Part shown: piece by piece, positions 9,363 to 18,260 of the stretch | Numbering within the stretch: position 1 is the stretch's first letter | Layout: the number at the start of each line of letters is the position of its first letter | Assembly (NCBI RefSeq): GCF_021032705.1 | Contig: NZ_JAHVXI010000001.1 | Span: forward strand, 1,218,497 to 1,282,496 | Direction: 5' to 3' | Source of the DNA: Psychroserpens luteolus | Lineage (GTDB): Bacteria; Bacteroidota; Bacteroidia; Flavobacteriales; Flavobacteriaceae | Length of the DNA: 64,000 nt | Notes under the pieces: model-generated | What the model saw: the letters and a program-made list of their open reading frames with translations, nothing else | Databases searched by the model: none | Told to the model about the DNA's origin: nothing | Position numbers and translations under genes: made by a program

Positions 9363-9893
9363 ATGGAAGCTTCAAAAGTAATTCACGCTATTTATACAGA
9401 TGACGATGTTTTAATGGCTGCCGTTAAAAAGGTAAAGTCTGCGCATCATCATATTGAAGAAATTTACACGCCTTTTCCAGTTCACGGATTAGACAAGGCA
9501 ATGGGATTAGAGCCAACAAGAATAGCTATAGCATCATTTATCTATGGTTGTATTGGTTTAACAGTAGCAATTGTCATGATGAATTTTATCATGATCGAAG
9601 ATTGGCCTCAAAACATTGGTGGAAAGCCAAGTTTTAGTTATATCGAGAATATGCCTGCGTTTGTACCAATTATGTTTGAGCTTACTGTATTTTTTGCAGC
9701 TCACCTAATGGTTATTACATTTTACTTAAGAAGTAGAATGTGGCCATTTAAAAATGCAGAAAACCCAGACCCAAGAACTACAGATGACCATTTCTTAATG
9801 GAAATTGCAGTTCATGATAACGAACAGGAACTCTCTAATTTGTTAAAGGAAACGGGAGCAGTAGAAATTAATTTAATTGATAAAGCGCATTAA
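9363..9893 (+). CDS. actD: Alternative complex III subunit ActD (DUF3341)
   Basis: A 176-residue membrane protein with two hydrophobic segments (about residues 55-78 and 101-121), the N-terminal sequence typical of DUF3341 proteins (A-I-Y-x-D-D-D) and the PFPVHGLD motif of that family. ActD is a small membrane subunit of alternative complex III with no cofactor; its likely role is assembly or stability of the membrane part. It lies between actC and actE with spacings of 9 bases on each side. Confidence 0.9.
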   Translation: MEASKVIHAIYTDDDVLMAAVKKVKSAHHHIEEIYTPFPVHGLDKAMGLEPTRIAIASFIYGCIGLTVAIVMMNFIMIEDWPQNIGGKPSFSYIENMPAFVPIMFELTVFFAAHLMVITFYLRSRMWPFKNAENPDPRTTDDHFLMEIAVHDNEQELSNLLKETGAVEINLIDKAH

Positions 9894-9902
9894 TTTATAC
9901 AG

Positions 9903-10484
9903 ATGAAAAGCTTATTTAAAATAATAGTGGTATTAATGGTATTTGCAAGTGTTGTGGCCTGTAAGAATGACACAAGACCTAACTATCAGTTTATGCCAAA
10001 CATGTACGAGCCTGTAAGTTATGAAGCTTACCAAGAGGCTGAAATTGTAGTTGATGGTCAACAAATGCTCATTGAGGATATGGAAGCACAATTACCTGCC
10101 GAAGGTAGTATTCCTAGAGGTGGTCACATGCCATTTGAAATTGAGAATACTAATGAAGGTTATATCCTAGCTAAAGAAACATTAACCAATCCTTTAGACT
10201 CTACGCAAATTGATAACCCTAGAGGAGGGAGATTATACGATATTTATTGTGGTATTTGTCATGGTAAAAAAGGAGATGGTCAAGGGAATTTAGTTAAGCG
10301 TGAGAAAATATTGGGTGTGCCAAGTTATGATGATGCTGGGAGAGCAATTACTGTTGGAAGTATTTATCATACCATTTACTATGGAAAGAATTCAATGGGT
10401 TCATATGCTAATCAATTAAATGAAGAAGAACGTTGGCAGGTTGTTGATTATGTGTTGAAGTTGAAAGCTGATTTAGAAAAATAA
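9903..10484 (+). CDS. actE: Alternative complex III monoheme cytochrome c lipoprotein ActE
   Basis: The 193-residue product starts with a lipoprotein signal (hydrophobic run ending VVAC, Cys at residue 20). A single heme c motif CGICH near residue 118 lies in a class I cytochrome c domain (residues 105-190), with a C-terminal helix containing a Met-rich segment (GKNSMGSYANQL) that can provide the distal Met ligand. It would receive electrons from the multiheme subunit on the periplasmic face and pass them towards the neighbouring oxidase. Confidence 0.92.
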   Translation: MKSLFKIIVVLMVFASVVACKNDTRPNYQFMPNMYEPVSYEAYQEAEIVVDGQQMLIEDMEAQLPAEGSIPRGGHMPFEIENTNEGYILAKETLTNPLDSTQIDNPRGGRLYDIYCGICHGKKGDGQGNLVKREKILGVPSYDDAGRAITVGSIYHTIYYGKNSMGSYANQLNEEERWQVVDYVLKLKADLEK

Positions 10485-10505
10485 GATTTAGTTAAAGATT
10501 ATATA

Positions 10506-11897
10506 ATGGAATACAAAATTTCAAATAGACTAAGATTAACTGCTATTGTTTTAATGATAGTTGGAGTACTAGGTGTATCATACAGCTTTGTAACTTCAGG
10601 CAAAACATTTGAACAAGTAGAAACGATGTTGGCTAACGAATCTCATCATGGTGGAGGTCATGGAGAAGAAGCCGGTCATGATAAGGAAGCAGATCACGAT
10701 ACTCATGCATCAGAAGAATCTCATGCTGAAACAGCTGGTCATGATAATGCAGAAAGTCATGGAGCTCATGCTGAAGTAGATGAACATACTAAGCACGTTA
10801 ACCATGTTATGCATGCTATGCACAAAAGACCTTGGGCTGCAATTTATGTAGCTGCATTTTTCTTTTTTATGATTGCACTTGGTGTATTGGCATTTTATGC
10901 TGTACAATATGCTGCTCAAGCAGGATGGTCACCATTACTTTTAAGAGTGATGGAAGGTATTACCGCATATATGCTGCCTGGAGCCTTAATCGTTTTAGGT
11001 ATAGCAATTGCTTCTGGTTTGATAGGTCATTATGGCTTATTTGTATGGATGGATCCAGATGTAGTAGCTCATGATAAATTAATTCAAGGTAAATCAGGAT
11101 GGTTGGATATCACTTGGTTTGGAGTTAGAGGATTAATATTTATTGCTGGTTGGTGGTTATACAGACACTTCTCTCGTAAATTCTCGATTGCTCAAGATAA
11201 TGCAGACGACAATAAAAACTTTAAAAAGACATTCCGTATCTCGGCAGCATTTTTAGTATTCTTTTTATATACAGAATCTATGATGTCTTGGGATTGGATT
11301 ATGAGTGTTGATCCTCACTGGTTCTCAACATTATTTGGATGGTATGTATTGGCAGGAATGATGGTTTGTGGTATCACTGTAATTGCAATGATTACTATTT
11401 ATTTGAAATCAAAAGGATTGTTACCAAAAGTAAACGATAGTCATATCCATGATTTAGCGAAATTCATGTTTGGATTTAGCATTTTCTGGACGTACCTATG
11501 GTTCTCGCAGTTTATGTTGATATGGTACTCTAACATTCCAGAAGAGGTGACTTATTTCATAGCTAGATTTAACGATTATCAACTACCATTTTTAGGAATG
11601 GTGGCTATGAACTTTGTGTTCCCATTATTGATATTAATGAATAGTGATTATAAACGTATTCCATGGTTTGTGATCATGGCTGGTATCGTTATTTTAGTAG
11701 GTCACTATGTAGATATATTTAATATGATTATGCCAGCTACAGTGGGAGACCAATGGGCAATTGGCATACCAGAAATTAGCTCAATATTGTTATTCGCTGG
11801 ATTGTTCATATTTATTGTATTTACAGCATTAACTAAAGCACCTTTAGAACCAAAACGAAATCCGTTCATCAAGGAAAGTGAACATTTCCATTATTAA
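10506..11897 (+). CDS. actF: Alternative complex III membrane subunit ActF with His-rich loop
   Basis: A polytopic membrane protein of 463 residues related to ActC, with about ten hydrophobic segments. After the first segment (residues 9-28) an extended loop of about 70 residues (41-110) is extremely rich in His, Glu and Asp, including many HxxH patterns; it ends at the HVMHAMHKRPW segment just before the second segment. Core family members do not need this loop. It may bind Cu, Zn or Fe near the oxidase, but this is inference. The gene closes the act set and is followed after 27 bases by coxB. Confidence 0.92.
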   Translation: MEYKISNRLRLTAIVLMIVGVLGVSYSFVTSGKTFEQVETMLANESHHGGGHGEEAGHDKEADHDTHASEESHAETAGHDNAESHGAHAEVDEHTKHVNHVMHAMHKRPWAAIYVAAFFFFMIALGVLAFYAVQYAAQAGWSPLLLRVMEGITAYMLPGALIVLGIAIASGLIGHYGLFVWMDPDVVAHDKLIQGKSGWLDITWFGVRGLIFIAGWWLYRHFSRKFSIAQDNADDNKNFKKTFRISAAFLVFFLYTESMMSWDWIMSVDPHWFSTLFGWYVLAGMMVCGITVIAMITIYLKSKGLLPKVNDSHIHDLAKFMFGFSIFWTYLWFSQFMLIWYSNIPEEVTYFIARFNDYQLPFLGMVAMNFVFPLLILMNSDYKRIPWFVIMAGIVILVGHYVDIFNMIMPATVGDQWAIGIPEISSILLFAGLFIFIVFTALTKAPLEPKRNPFIKESEHFHY

Positions 11898-11924
11898 TAA
11901 AAATTATAAAGAACAGAAACGACA

Positions 11925-12992
11925 ATGACTGCTTTTTTAACAATTATAATAGTAATTTTCATAGCTGTTGCCATTTGGCAAATGGTTAAGATATTTGATT
12001 TGGCTCAAGTAGGCGCTTCAAACGATCAAGTAGCTACAGATAAAGACAACAAGATTAATGGATATTTAATGATGGGGTTCTTAGTCTTCATTTATGCCAT
12101 CACTATTGCTAGTTTTTGGTATTTAGGAGATTTACCTTTGATGTCTAATTCTGCTTCAGAGCACGGACCGCAACTTGACAATTTAATGATTATCTCTATG
12201 GTAATCATATTCATTGTTCAAACATTTACGCAATTCTTATTGCATTACTTTGCTTACAAGTACAAAGGAGAAAAAGGACGTAAAGCATTATTTTATGCAG
12301 ATAATAATACATTAGAAGCGATCTGGACGTTTATTCCAGTGATTGTTTTAGCAGGTTTAATTATTTATGGTCTATTCACTTGGACAAGCATCATGAATAT
12401 TGATGAAAGTGAAGATCCATTGGTAGTCGAATTATATGCACAACAGTTTAACTGGAAAGCACGTTACGCAGGTGATGATAATGTTTTGGGTATGGCTAAT
12501 GTTAGATTGATTGATAATGACAGAGCAAATATCTTAGGTTTAGATGAGTCTGATCCTAATGCTCAAGATGATGTTATTACAACAGAACTACATTTACCAG
12601 TTGGAAGACCTGTATTATTTAAAATGCGTTCTCAAGATGTTTTACACTCTGCTTATATGCCGCACTTTAGAGCGCAAATGAACTGTGTACCAGGTATGAT
12701 TACTCAGTTTGGGTTTACACCAACTGTAACTACCGCAGATATGCGTAAAAATCCTGATATTATTGAGAAAGTAGAGAATATCAACGCCATAAGAACAAAG
12801 AATAGAAAAGAAATAGAAGCTAAGGGAACGCAAGAAGTTATATATGAGTTTGATTACTTATTACTATGTAATAAAATTTGTGGAAAATCACACTACAATA
12901 TGCAAATGAAGATTATTGTAGAAACTCAAGAGGAGTATGATGCTTGGATTAAAGAGCAAAAAACGTTCAAAAATTCTTTAACTAACAACTAA
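11925..12992 (+). CDS. coxB: Cytochrome c oxidase subunit II (CuA subunit)
   Basis: Three hydrophobic stretches precede a periplasmic cupredoxin domain. The CuA site is seen as an upstream LHSAYMPHF histidine and CNKICGKSHYNM at residues 315-326, giving Cys315, Cys319, His323 and Met326. The usual Glu between the two Cys is Lys here; since that residue normally binds by its backbone carbonyl, the site should still form. The stretch between the His and the Cys pair carries an extra charged helix (about residues 270-300). No heme c domain is fused, which fits electron delivery by the ActA/ActE cytochromes. It is cotranscribed with coxA. Confidence 0.95.
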   Translation: MTAFLTIIIVIFIAVAIWQMVKIFDLAQVGASNDQVATDKDNKINGYLMMGFLVFIYAITIASFWYLGDLPLMSNSASEHGPQLDNLMIISMVIIFIVQTFTQFLLHYFAYKYKGEKGRKALFYADNNTLEAIWTFIPVIVLAGLIIYGLFTWTSIMNIDESEDPLVVELYAQQFNWKARYAGDDNVLGMANVRLIDNDRANILGLDESDPNAQDDVITTELHLPVGRPVLFKMRSQDVLHSAYMPHFRAQMNCVPGMITQFGFTPTVTTADMRKNPDIIEKVENINAIRTKNRKEIEAKGTQEVIYEFDYLLLCNKICGKSHYNMQMKIIVETQEEYDAWIKEQKTFKNSLTNN

Positions 12993-13015
12993 AAGATTAA
13001 AAAAGAAAATAGATT

Positions 13016-14806
13016 ATGTCAGCACACGCAGATACTCACGCACACGACGATCACGGACATCATCATAAAGAGACTTTTGTAACTAAATATATATTTAGTC
13101 AAGATCATAAAATGATTGCTAAGCAGTACCTAATAACTGGTACTATTATGGGTGTTATTGGAGTTTTGATGTCAATAATGTTCCGTATGCAGATTGCATG
13201 GCCTGAGGAACCTAATGTATTGTTTGAAGCATTACTTGGAAAATGGGCTCCCGAAGGTGTTATGGATGCAGATATTTATTTGGCATTAGTAACCATTCAT
13301 GGTACCATAATGGTATTCTTTGTATTAACTGCAGGATTGAGTGGTACATTTAGTAACTTATTAATTCCGTTGCAAATTGGAGCACGAGATATGGCATCTG
13401 GTTTCCTTAATATGGTGTCGTATTGGTTATTCTTCTTATCTAGTGTAGTGATGATTATTTCACTATTCGTAGAAGCTGGACCAGCGGCAGCAGGATGGAC
13501 CATTTACCCACCTTTAAGTGCGTTACCAATGGCACAAGGTGGTTCAGGAATGGGTATGACCTTATGGTTAGTATCTATGGCTATCTTTATTGCATCCTCG
13601 CTACTAGGATCGTTAAATTATATCGTAACAGTTATTAATTTACGTACTAAAGGAATGTCTATGACAAGATTACCATTAACAATCTGGGCATTCTTTGTAA
13701 CAGCTATTATTGGTGTGGTGTCTTTCCCAGTATTATTATCTGCTGCTTTATTATTAATCATGGATAGAAGTTTTGGAACATCATTCTTCTTATCTGATAT
13801 TTTCATTCAAGGTGAAGTATTGCATTACCAAGGAGGTTCTCCAGTATTGTTTGAACACTTATTCTGGTTCTTAGGTCACCCTGAAGTATATATTGTATTA
13901 CTACCTGCATTAGGTATTACGTCCGAAATTATTGCTACTAACTCCCGTAAACCTATTTTTGGTTATCGAGCGATGGTAATGTCAATTTTAGCCATTGCCT
14001 TCTTATCAACGATAGTTTGGGGTCACCATATGTTTATCTCAGGAATGAATCCATTCTTAGGTTCTGTATTTACTTTTACAACCTTATTAATTGCAATTCC
14101 TTCTGCAGTAAAAGCATTTAACTATATCACCACACTCTGGAAAGGTAACCTCCAGATGAACCCAGCAATGCTATTCTCAATTGGTTTAGTATCTACGTTC
14201 ATCACAGGTGGTCTTACAGGTATTATCTTAGGTGATAGTGCATTAGATATTAACGTTCATGATACGTACTTCGTTGTAGCGCATTTCCACTTAGTAATGG
14301 GTATATCTGCGCTTTACGGAATGTTTGCAGGAATCTACCATTGGTTCCCAAAAATGTTTGGTCGTATGCTAAATAAAAACCTTGGATATTTACATTTCTG
14401 GGTAACGGCAATATGTGCTTATGGTGTATTTTTTCCAATGCACTTTATAGGTATGGCAGGTTTACCAAGACGTTATTATACAAACTCTAACTTCCCATTA
14501 TTTGATGACACCGCAAATGCTAATGTTGTGATTACAATATTTGCAATTGTAGGTGGTATTTTCCAATTGGTATTCTTATGGAATTTCTTCTACTCTATTT
14601 TCTACGGAAAGAGAACAGTACAGAATCCTTGGAGATCAAATACATTAGAATGGACTGCTCCAATAGAGCATATGCATGGTAACTGGCCAGGAGAAATTCC
14701 TCATGTACACCGTTGGGCTTACGATTATAGTAAACCAGGACATGATGAAGATTTCGTGCCTCAAAATGTGCCATTATATGATGGAGAAGAAGAATTGCAA
14801 CATTAA
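13016..14806 (+). CDS. coxA: Cytochrome c oxidase subunit I
   Basis: The catalytic subunit, 596 residues, about twelve membrane segments. Signature segments are visible: HGTIMVFFVL (heme a histidine region), the HPEVY motif with its cross-linked His-Tyr, WGHHMF for CuB, and HDTYFVVAHFHLVMG carrying the heme ligands. The YIVLLPALGI segment fits an A-type heme-copper oxidase. The first 20 residues are His-rich (a cytosolic leader with HADTHAHDDHGHHH), echoing the His loop of ActF. It ends the operon at the terminator at 14827-14858. Confidence 0.96.
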   Translation: MSAHADTHAHDDHGHHHKETFVTKYIFSQDHKMIAKQYLITGTIMGVIGVLMSIMFRMQIAWPEEPNVLFEALLGKWAPEGVMDADIYLALVTIHGTIMVFFVLTAGLSGTFSNLLIPLQIGARDMASGFLNMVSYWLFFLSSVVMIISLFVEAGPAAAGWTIYPPLSALPMAQGGSGMGMTLWLVSMAIFIASSLLGSLNYIVTVINLRTKGMSMTRLPLTIWAFFVTAIIGVVSFPVLLSAALLLIMDRSFGTSFFLSDIFIQGEVLHYQGGSPVLFEHLFWFLGHPEVYIVLLPALGITSEIIATNSRKPIFGYRAMVMSILAIAFLSTIVWGHHMFISGMNPFLGSVFTFTTLLIAIPSAVKAFNYITTLWKGNLQMNPAMLFSIGLVSTFITGGLTGIILGDSALDINVHDTYFVVAHFHLVMGISALYGMFAGIYHWFPKMFGRMLNKNLGYLHFWVTAICAYGVFFPMHFIGMAGLPRRYYTNSNFPLFDDTANANVVITIFAIVGGIFQLVFLWNFFYSIFYGKRTVQNPWRSNTLEWTAPIEHMHGNWPGEIPHVHRWAYDYSKPGHDEDFVPQNVPLYDGEEELQH

Positions 14807-14826
14807 AAATTCTTTATATAATATTG

Positions 14827-14858
14827 AAAAGCCTTTCGTAACTATCGAAAGGCTTTTT
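14827..14858 (+). terminator. Intrinsic terminator after coxA
   Basis: Perfect 12-base inverted repeat (arms 14827-14838 and 14846-14857, seven-base loop) followed by a T run. It ends the act-cox operon directly before the ruvB promoter. Confidence 0.9.
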
Positions 14859-14861
14859 GTT

Positions 14862-14869
14862 TATATTTG
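14862..14869 (+). promoter_or_regulatory. -7 promoter element of ruvB
   Basis: TATATTTG matches TAnnTTTG exactly. It ends only six bases before the ruvB ATG at 14876, so the message would be nearly or fully leaderless. Confidence 0.55.
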
Positions 14870-14875
14870 TGTTAT

Positions 14876-15898
14876 ATGAACGAAAACCTAGATCCAACAA
14901 ATGATAATTTTTCTCCAGAAGAACTGGATGTAGAAAAAAAATTAAGACCACTATCCTTTGATGATTTTACTGGTCAGGATCAGGTGTTGGAAAATCTTCA
15001 AATTTTTGTTCAGGCTGCGAATGGTAGAGATGAAGCTCTAGATCATACCTTGTTTCATGGACCTCCTGGACTTGGTAAGACAACATTAGCCCATATCCTA
15101 GCTAGTGAACTTAATGTAGGTATAAAGGTAACCTCTGGACCAGTTTTGGATAAACCAGGAGACTTAGCGGGACTATTGACGAACCTTGACGATCGTGATG
15201 TATTGTTTATTGATGAGATCCATAGGTTAAGTCCTATTGTTGAAGAGTATTTATACTCGGCAATGGAAGACTACAAAATCGATATTATGATCGAGTCTGG
15301 ACCAAATGCTAGAACGGTTCAAATTAATTTAAACCCGTTTACCTTAGTTGGAGCAACAACACGCTCAGGGTTACTAACTTCGCCTATGCGAGCACGTTTT
15401 GGAATTCAAAGCCGACTTCAATATTACAACACCGAATTGTTAACGACCATCGTACAGCGTAGTGCTTCCATTTTAGATGTACCCATTTCTATGGAGGCCG
15501 CTGTCGAAATTGCTGGGCGAAGCCGAGGCACACCTCGAATTGCTAATGCATTACTTCGAAGAGTTCGTGACTTTGCACAAATAAAAGGAAACGGAAATAT
15601 TGACATAAAGATCGCTAAGTTTGCTTTAGAGGCGCTTAATGTAGATGCACATGGTTTAGACGAAATGGATAACAAAATTTTAGAAACCATCATTGATAAA
15701 TTTAAAGGTGGCCCAGTTGGGATTACCACATTGGCTACTGCTGTTAGTGAAAGTGCCGAAACCATAGAAGAAGTATATGAGCCCTTTTTGATACAACAAG
15801 GGTTTATAATGCGAACACCTCGCGGACGGGAAGTGACAGAACTGGCTTATAAACATCTTGGAAAAATTAAAGGTCCAATACAAGGCGGTTTGTTTTAG
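14876..15898 (+). CDS. ruvB: Holliday junction branch migration ATPase RuvB
   Basis: A 340-residue AAA+ motor that drives Holliday junction migration with RuvA. Walker A is GPPGLGKTT, Walker B is DVLFIDEIH, the sensor/arginine-finger region reads GATTRSG then SPMRARFG, and the C-terminal winged helix ends the protein. Length is typical. The ATG at 14876 fits better than the TTG at 14867, which lies inside the promoter element. ruvA is in the same window but 14 kb away (30193), so the usual ruvAB pairing is broken, as is common in Bacteroidota. Confidence 0.97.
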   Translation: MNENLDPTNDNFSPEELDVEKKLRPLSFDDFTGQDQVLENLQIFVQAANGRDEALDHTLFHGPPGLGKTTLAHILASELNVGIKVTSGPVLDKPGDLAGLLTNLDDRDVLFIDEIHRLSPIVEEYLYSAMEDYKIDIMIESGPNARTVQINLNPFTLVGATTRSGLLTSPMRARFGIQSRLQYYNTELLTTIVQRSASILDVPISMEAAVEIAGRSRGTPRIANALLRRVRDFAQIKGNGNIDIKIAKFALEALNVDAHGLDEMDNKILETIIDKFKGGPVGITTLATAVSESAETIEEVYEPFLIQQGFIMRTPRGREVTELAYKHLGKIKGPIQGGLF

Positions 15899-15954
15899 TA
15901 TAACACTTCAATTGGTTTTAAAACGTATTATACTATCAAAGGAAATCATACATA

Positions 15955-17292
15955 ATGAATCCAAAAAAAGAAATACCTACTGTTCCTTTAAAACGTTTCT
16001 TGAAGCATTCATTAGATATTTTAAAAAACCCATTACCATTTCATCATCGCAACTTTATAGAACAAGGCGATGTGTTTAGATTGAAAATTGGATTCAATAC
16101 TAGCGTATTTTTTTGTAGAGATGCTGCTTTGGCCGAGTATGTCCTTCAAAAGAATCAACGCAATTATGTCAAGTCTAAAATTCAAACCGAAGATTTAGTA
16201 AAATATGTTGGTAAAGGATTATTAACTTCAGAGGGAGATCATTGGCGTAAGCAACGAAAACTCATTCAGCCTGCGTTTCATAAAAAACAATTAGAAAACT
16301 TATTGGAATCTATTCATGATGCAATTACTTCAGAGTTTCAACGAATACAGCCTGGTGAAGTCTTAGATATATTTCCAATTTTAAATGATCTCGCATTTCA
16401 AGCTGTCGTAAAATCCTTATTTAGTAGTGCTGCAAATCAAGATGATATAAGCCGTTTACAGCATATTACCGAGACAGCTCAAAAAATGCTTGTCAAAGAA
16501 TTACGTCAACCTTATCTAGGTTGGTGGTTTAAAGCAAGTGGTGAAATTAAAAAACACATTGGCTTAACTCGGGAAGCTAGAGACATATTAAAGCGTATTG
16601 TTCATGAAAGACGCAAATCCAATACACGAGAAAATGATTTATTAGATATACTTCTTGATGCTAAATATGATGATGGTAAATCAATGAGTGAGGAGCAACT
16701 TATAGATGAAATTTTAATTTTATTTACAGCAGGGCACGAGACGACATCTAATTCGTTAACATTTACATGTCAACTTCTAGCTTTACATCCCGAATGGCAA
16801 GAAAAAATATATGAAGACTATATAGCCATACACCAAAAGGCGGACGATTTGATGACTATCGTTACGCAATCTAAAGTTTGTCAACAAGTTATTGAAGAAT
16901 CAATGCGGCTATATCCTCCAGCCTATTTTATTGATCGTGTAAATGTTGCAGAAGACCATTTCAATGGCATGCAATTTAAAGCAGGCTCCAATATCTTGTT
17001 TTCAGTTTACGAAATGCATCGCCATCCAAATTTGTGGGATAAGCCAAACGAATTTATACCTGAGCGATTTTCGGAAGGTGGACGGAAATTTTCGTCGCAA
17101 TATTTCCCATTTGGCGCAGGACCAAGAAAATGCATAGGAAATAATTTTGCTATGTTTGAAATGATTATGGCCATGTCTGAATTAGTAAAGACTTTTAAAA
17201 TATATCCAGATTTTGAAGCAATAGACATAACACCATTAATTACCTTAAAGCCTAAAAATGCGTTTTTAAAATTTGAAAAGCGAAACAAATGA
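15955..17292 (+). CDS. Cytochrome P450
   Basis: A soluble 445-residue P450 monooxygenase. The I-helix oxygen-activation motif is AGHETTS (about residue 259), the K-helix ExxR is EESMR (about 314), and the heme-thiolate loop is [10 protein letters not shown] with the ligand Cys at 393. It has no N-terminal membrane anchor, and no ferredoxin or reductase partner lies nearby. The substrate cannot be told. The fold details and the [10 protein letters not shown] loop resemble fatty-acid hydroxylase-like bacterial P450s. Its stop overlaps the start of queG (ATGA), so the two are translationally coupled, which looks like chance operon membership. Confidence 0.95.
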   Translation: MNPKKEIPTVPLKRFLKHSLDILKNPLPFHHRNFIEQGDVFRLKIGFNTSVFFCRDAALAEYVLQKNQRNYVKSKIQTEDLVKYVGKGLLTSEGDHWRKQRKLIQPAFHKKQLENLLESIHDAITSEFQRIQPGEVLDIFPILNDLAFQAVVKSLFSSAANQDDISRLQHITETAQKMLVKELRQPYLGWWFKASGEIKKHIGLTREARDILKRIVHERRKSNTRENDLLDILLDAKYDDGKSMSEEQLIDEILILFTAGHETTSNSLTFTCQLLALHPEWQEKIYEDYIAIHQKADDLMTIVTQSKVCQQVIEESMRLYPPAYFIDRVNVAEDHFNGMQFKAGSNILFSVYEMHRHPNLWDKPNEFIPERFSEGGRKFSSQYFPFGAGPRKCIGNNFAMFEMIMAMSELVKTFKIYPDFEAIDITPLITLKPKNAFLKFEKRNK

Positions 17293-18215
17293 CTGCAAAT
17301 AAATCTAAATACAGCAAGTTTATAAAAACAGAAGCCAAACGTCTTGGTTTTTTATCTTGTGGTATTAGTAAAGCAGAGTTTTTAGAAGAAGAAGCACCAC
17401 GATTGGAAACATGGCTTAAAAATAACGCGCATGGTGAGATGCGGTATATGGAAAATCATTTTGATAAACGCCTTGATCCAACCAAATTGGTTGAAGGTTC
17501 TAAAAGTGTGGTGTCTTTATTATTAAACTATTTTCCTTCGGAAATTCAAAATACCGAAAGTTATAAACTCTCTAAGTATGCCTTTGGAACCGATTATCAT
17601 TTTGTGATTAAAGATAAGTTAAAACAACTATTGCACAGTATTCAGAATGAAATAGGAGATGTTCATGGTCGAGCCTTTGTAGATTCGGCACCTGTGCTAG
17701 ATAAAGCTTGGGCAGCAAAATCAGGTTTGGGGTGGATTGGGAAGCACAGTAATTTATTAACGCAGCAAGTAGGATCGTTTTATTTTATTGCTGAATTGAT
17801 TATTGATCTGGATTTAGAATATGATCATATTGTTTCAGATCATTGTGGTACATGCACAGCATGTATTGATGCTTGTCCTACGCAAGCCATTACTGAGCCT
17901 TATGTTGTGAATGGAAGCAAATGTATCTCTTATTTTACGATTGAATTAAAAGATAATATTCCTTCAGAATTCAAAGGACAATTCGATGATTGGATGTTTG
18001 GTTGCGATGTGTGCCAAGATGTTTGTCCGTGGAATCGTTTTTCAAAAGCACATAGTGAACCATTGTTTAATCCGCATCCTGAGTTATTATCAATGACAAA
18101 AAAGGATTGGGAAGAAATTACTAAGGATACATTTAATAAAGTATTTAAAAAATCTGCTGTAAAACGCACTAAATTTGAAGGTTTAAAGCGTAATATTAGC
18201 TTTTTAGATACTTAA
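17289..18215 (+). CDS. queG: Epoxyqueuosine reductase QueG
   Basis: Catalyses the last step of queuosine synthesis in tRNA, reduction of epoxyqueuosine, with a cobalamin cofactor and two 4Fe-4S clusters. The cluster motifs are [12 protein letters not shown] and, later, CDVCQDVCP. Other family segments are [11 protein letters not shown] and [13 protein letters not shown]. At 308 residues it is a typical short QueG without the C-terminal HEAT repeat extension. The ATG at 17289 overlaps the P450 stop by four bases. Confidence 0.95.
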   Translation: MTANKSKYSKFIKTEAKRLGFLSCGISKAEFLEEEAPRLETWLKNNAHGEMRYMENHFDKRLDPTKLVEGSKSVVSLLLNYFPSEIQNTESYKLSKYAFGTDYHFVIKDKLKQLLHSIQNEIGDVHGRAFVDSAPVLDKAWAAKSGLGWIGKHSNLLTQQVGSFYFIAELIIDLDLEYDHIVSDHCGTCTACIDACPTQAITEPYVVNGSKCISYFTIELKDNIPSEFKGQFDDWMFGCDVCQDVCPWNRFSKAHSEPLFNPHPELLSMTKKDWEEITKDTFNKVFKKSAVKRTKFEGLKRNISFLDT

Positions 18216-18220
18216 TACTT

Positions 18221-18228
18221 TAATTTTG
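18221..18228 (+). promoter_or_regulatory. -7 promoter element of the kinase/regulator operon
   Basis: TAATTTTG matches TAnnTTTG exactly and lies 32 bases before the kinase ATG, six bases after queG ends. It separates the peptide cassette from the upstream housekeeping genes. Confidence 0.5.
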
Positions 18229-18260
18229 ATAAGACCTCTATAACACTTAAAAGATAAAAA

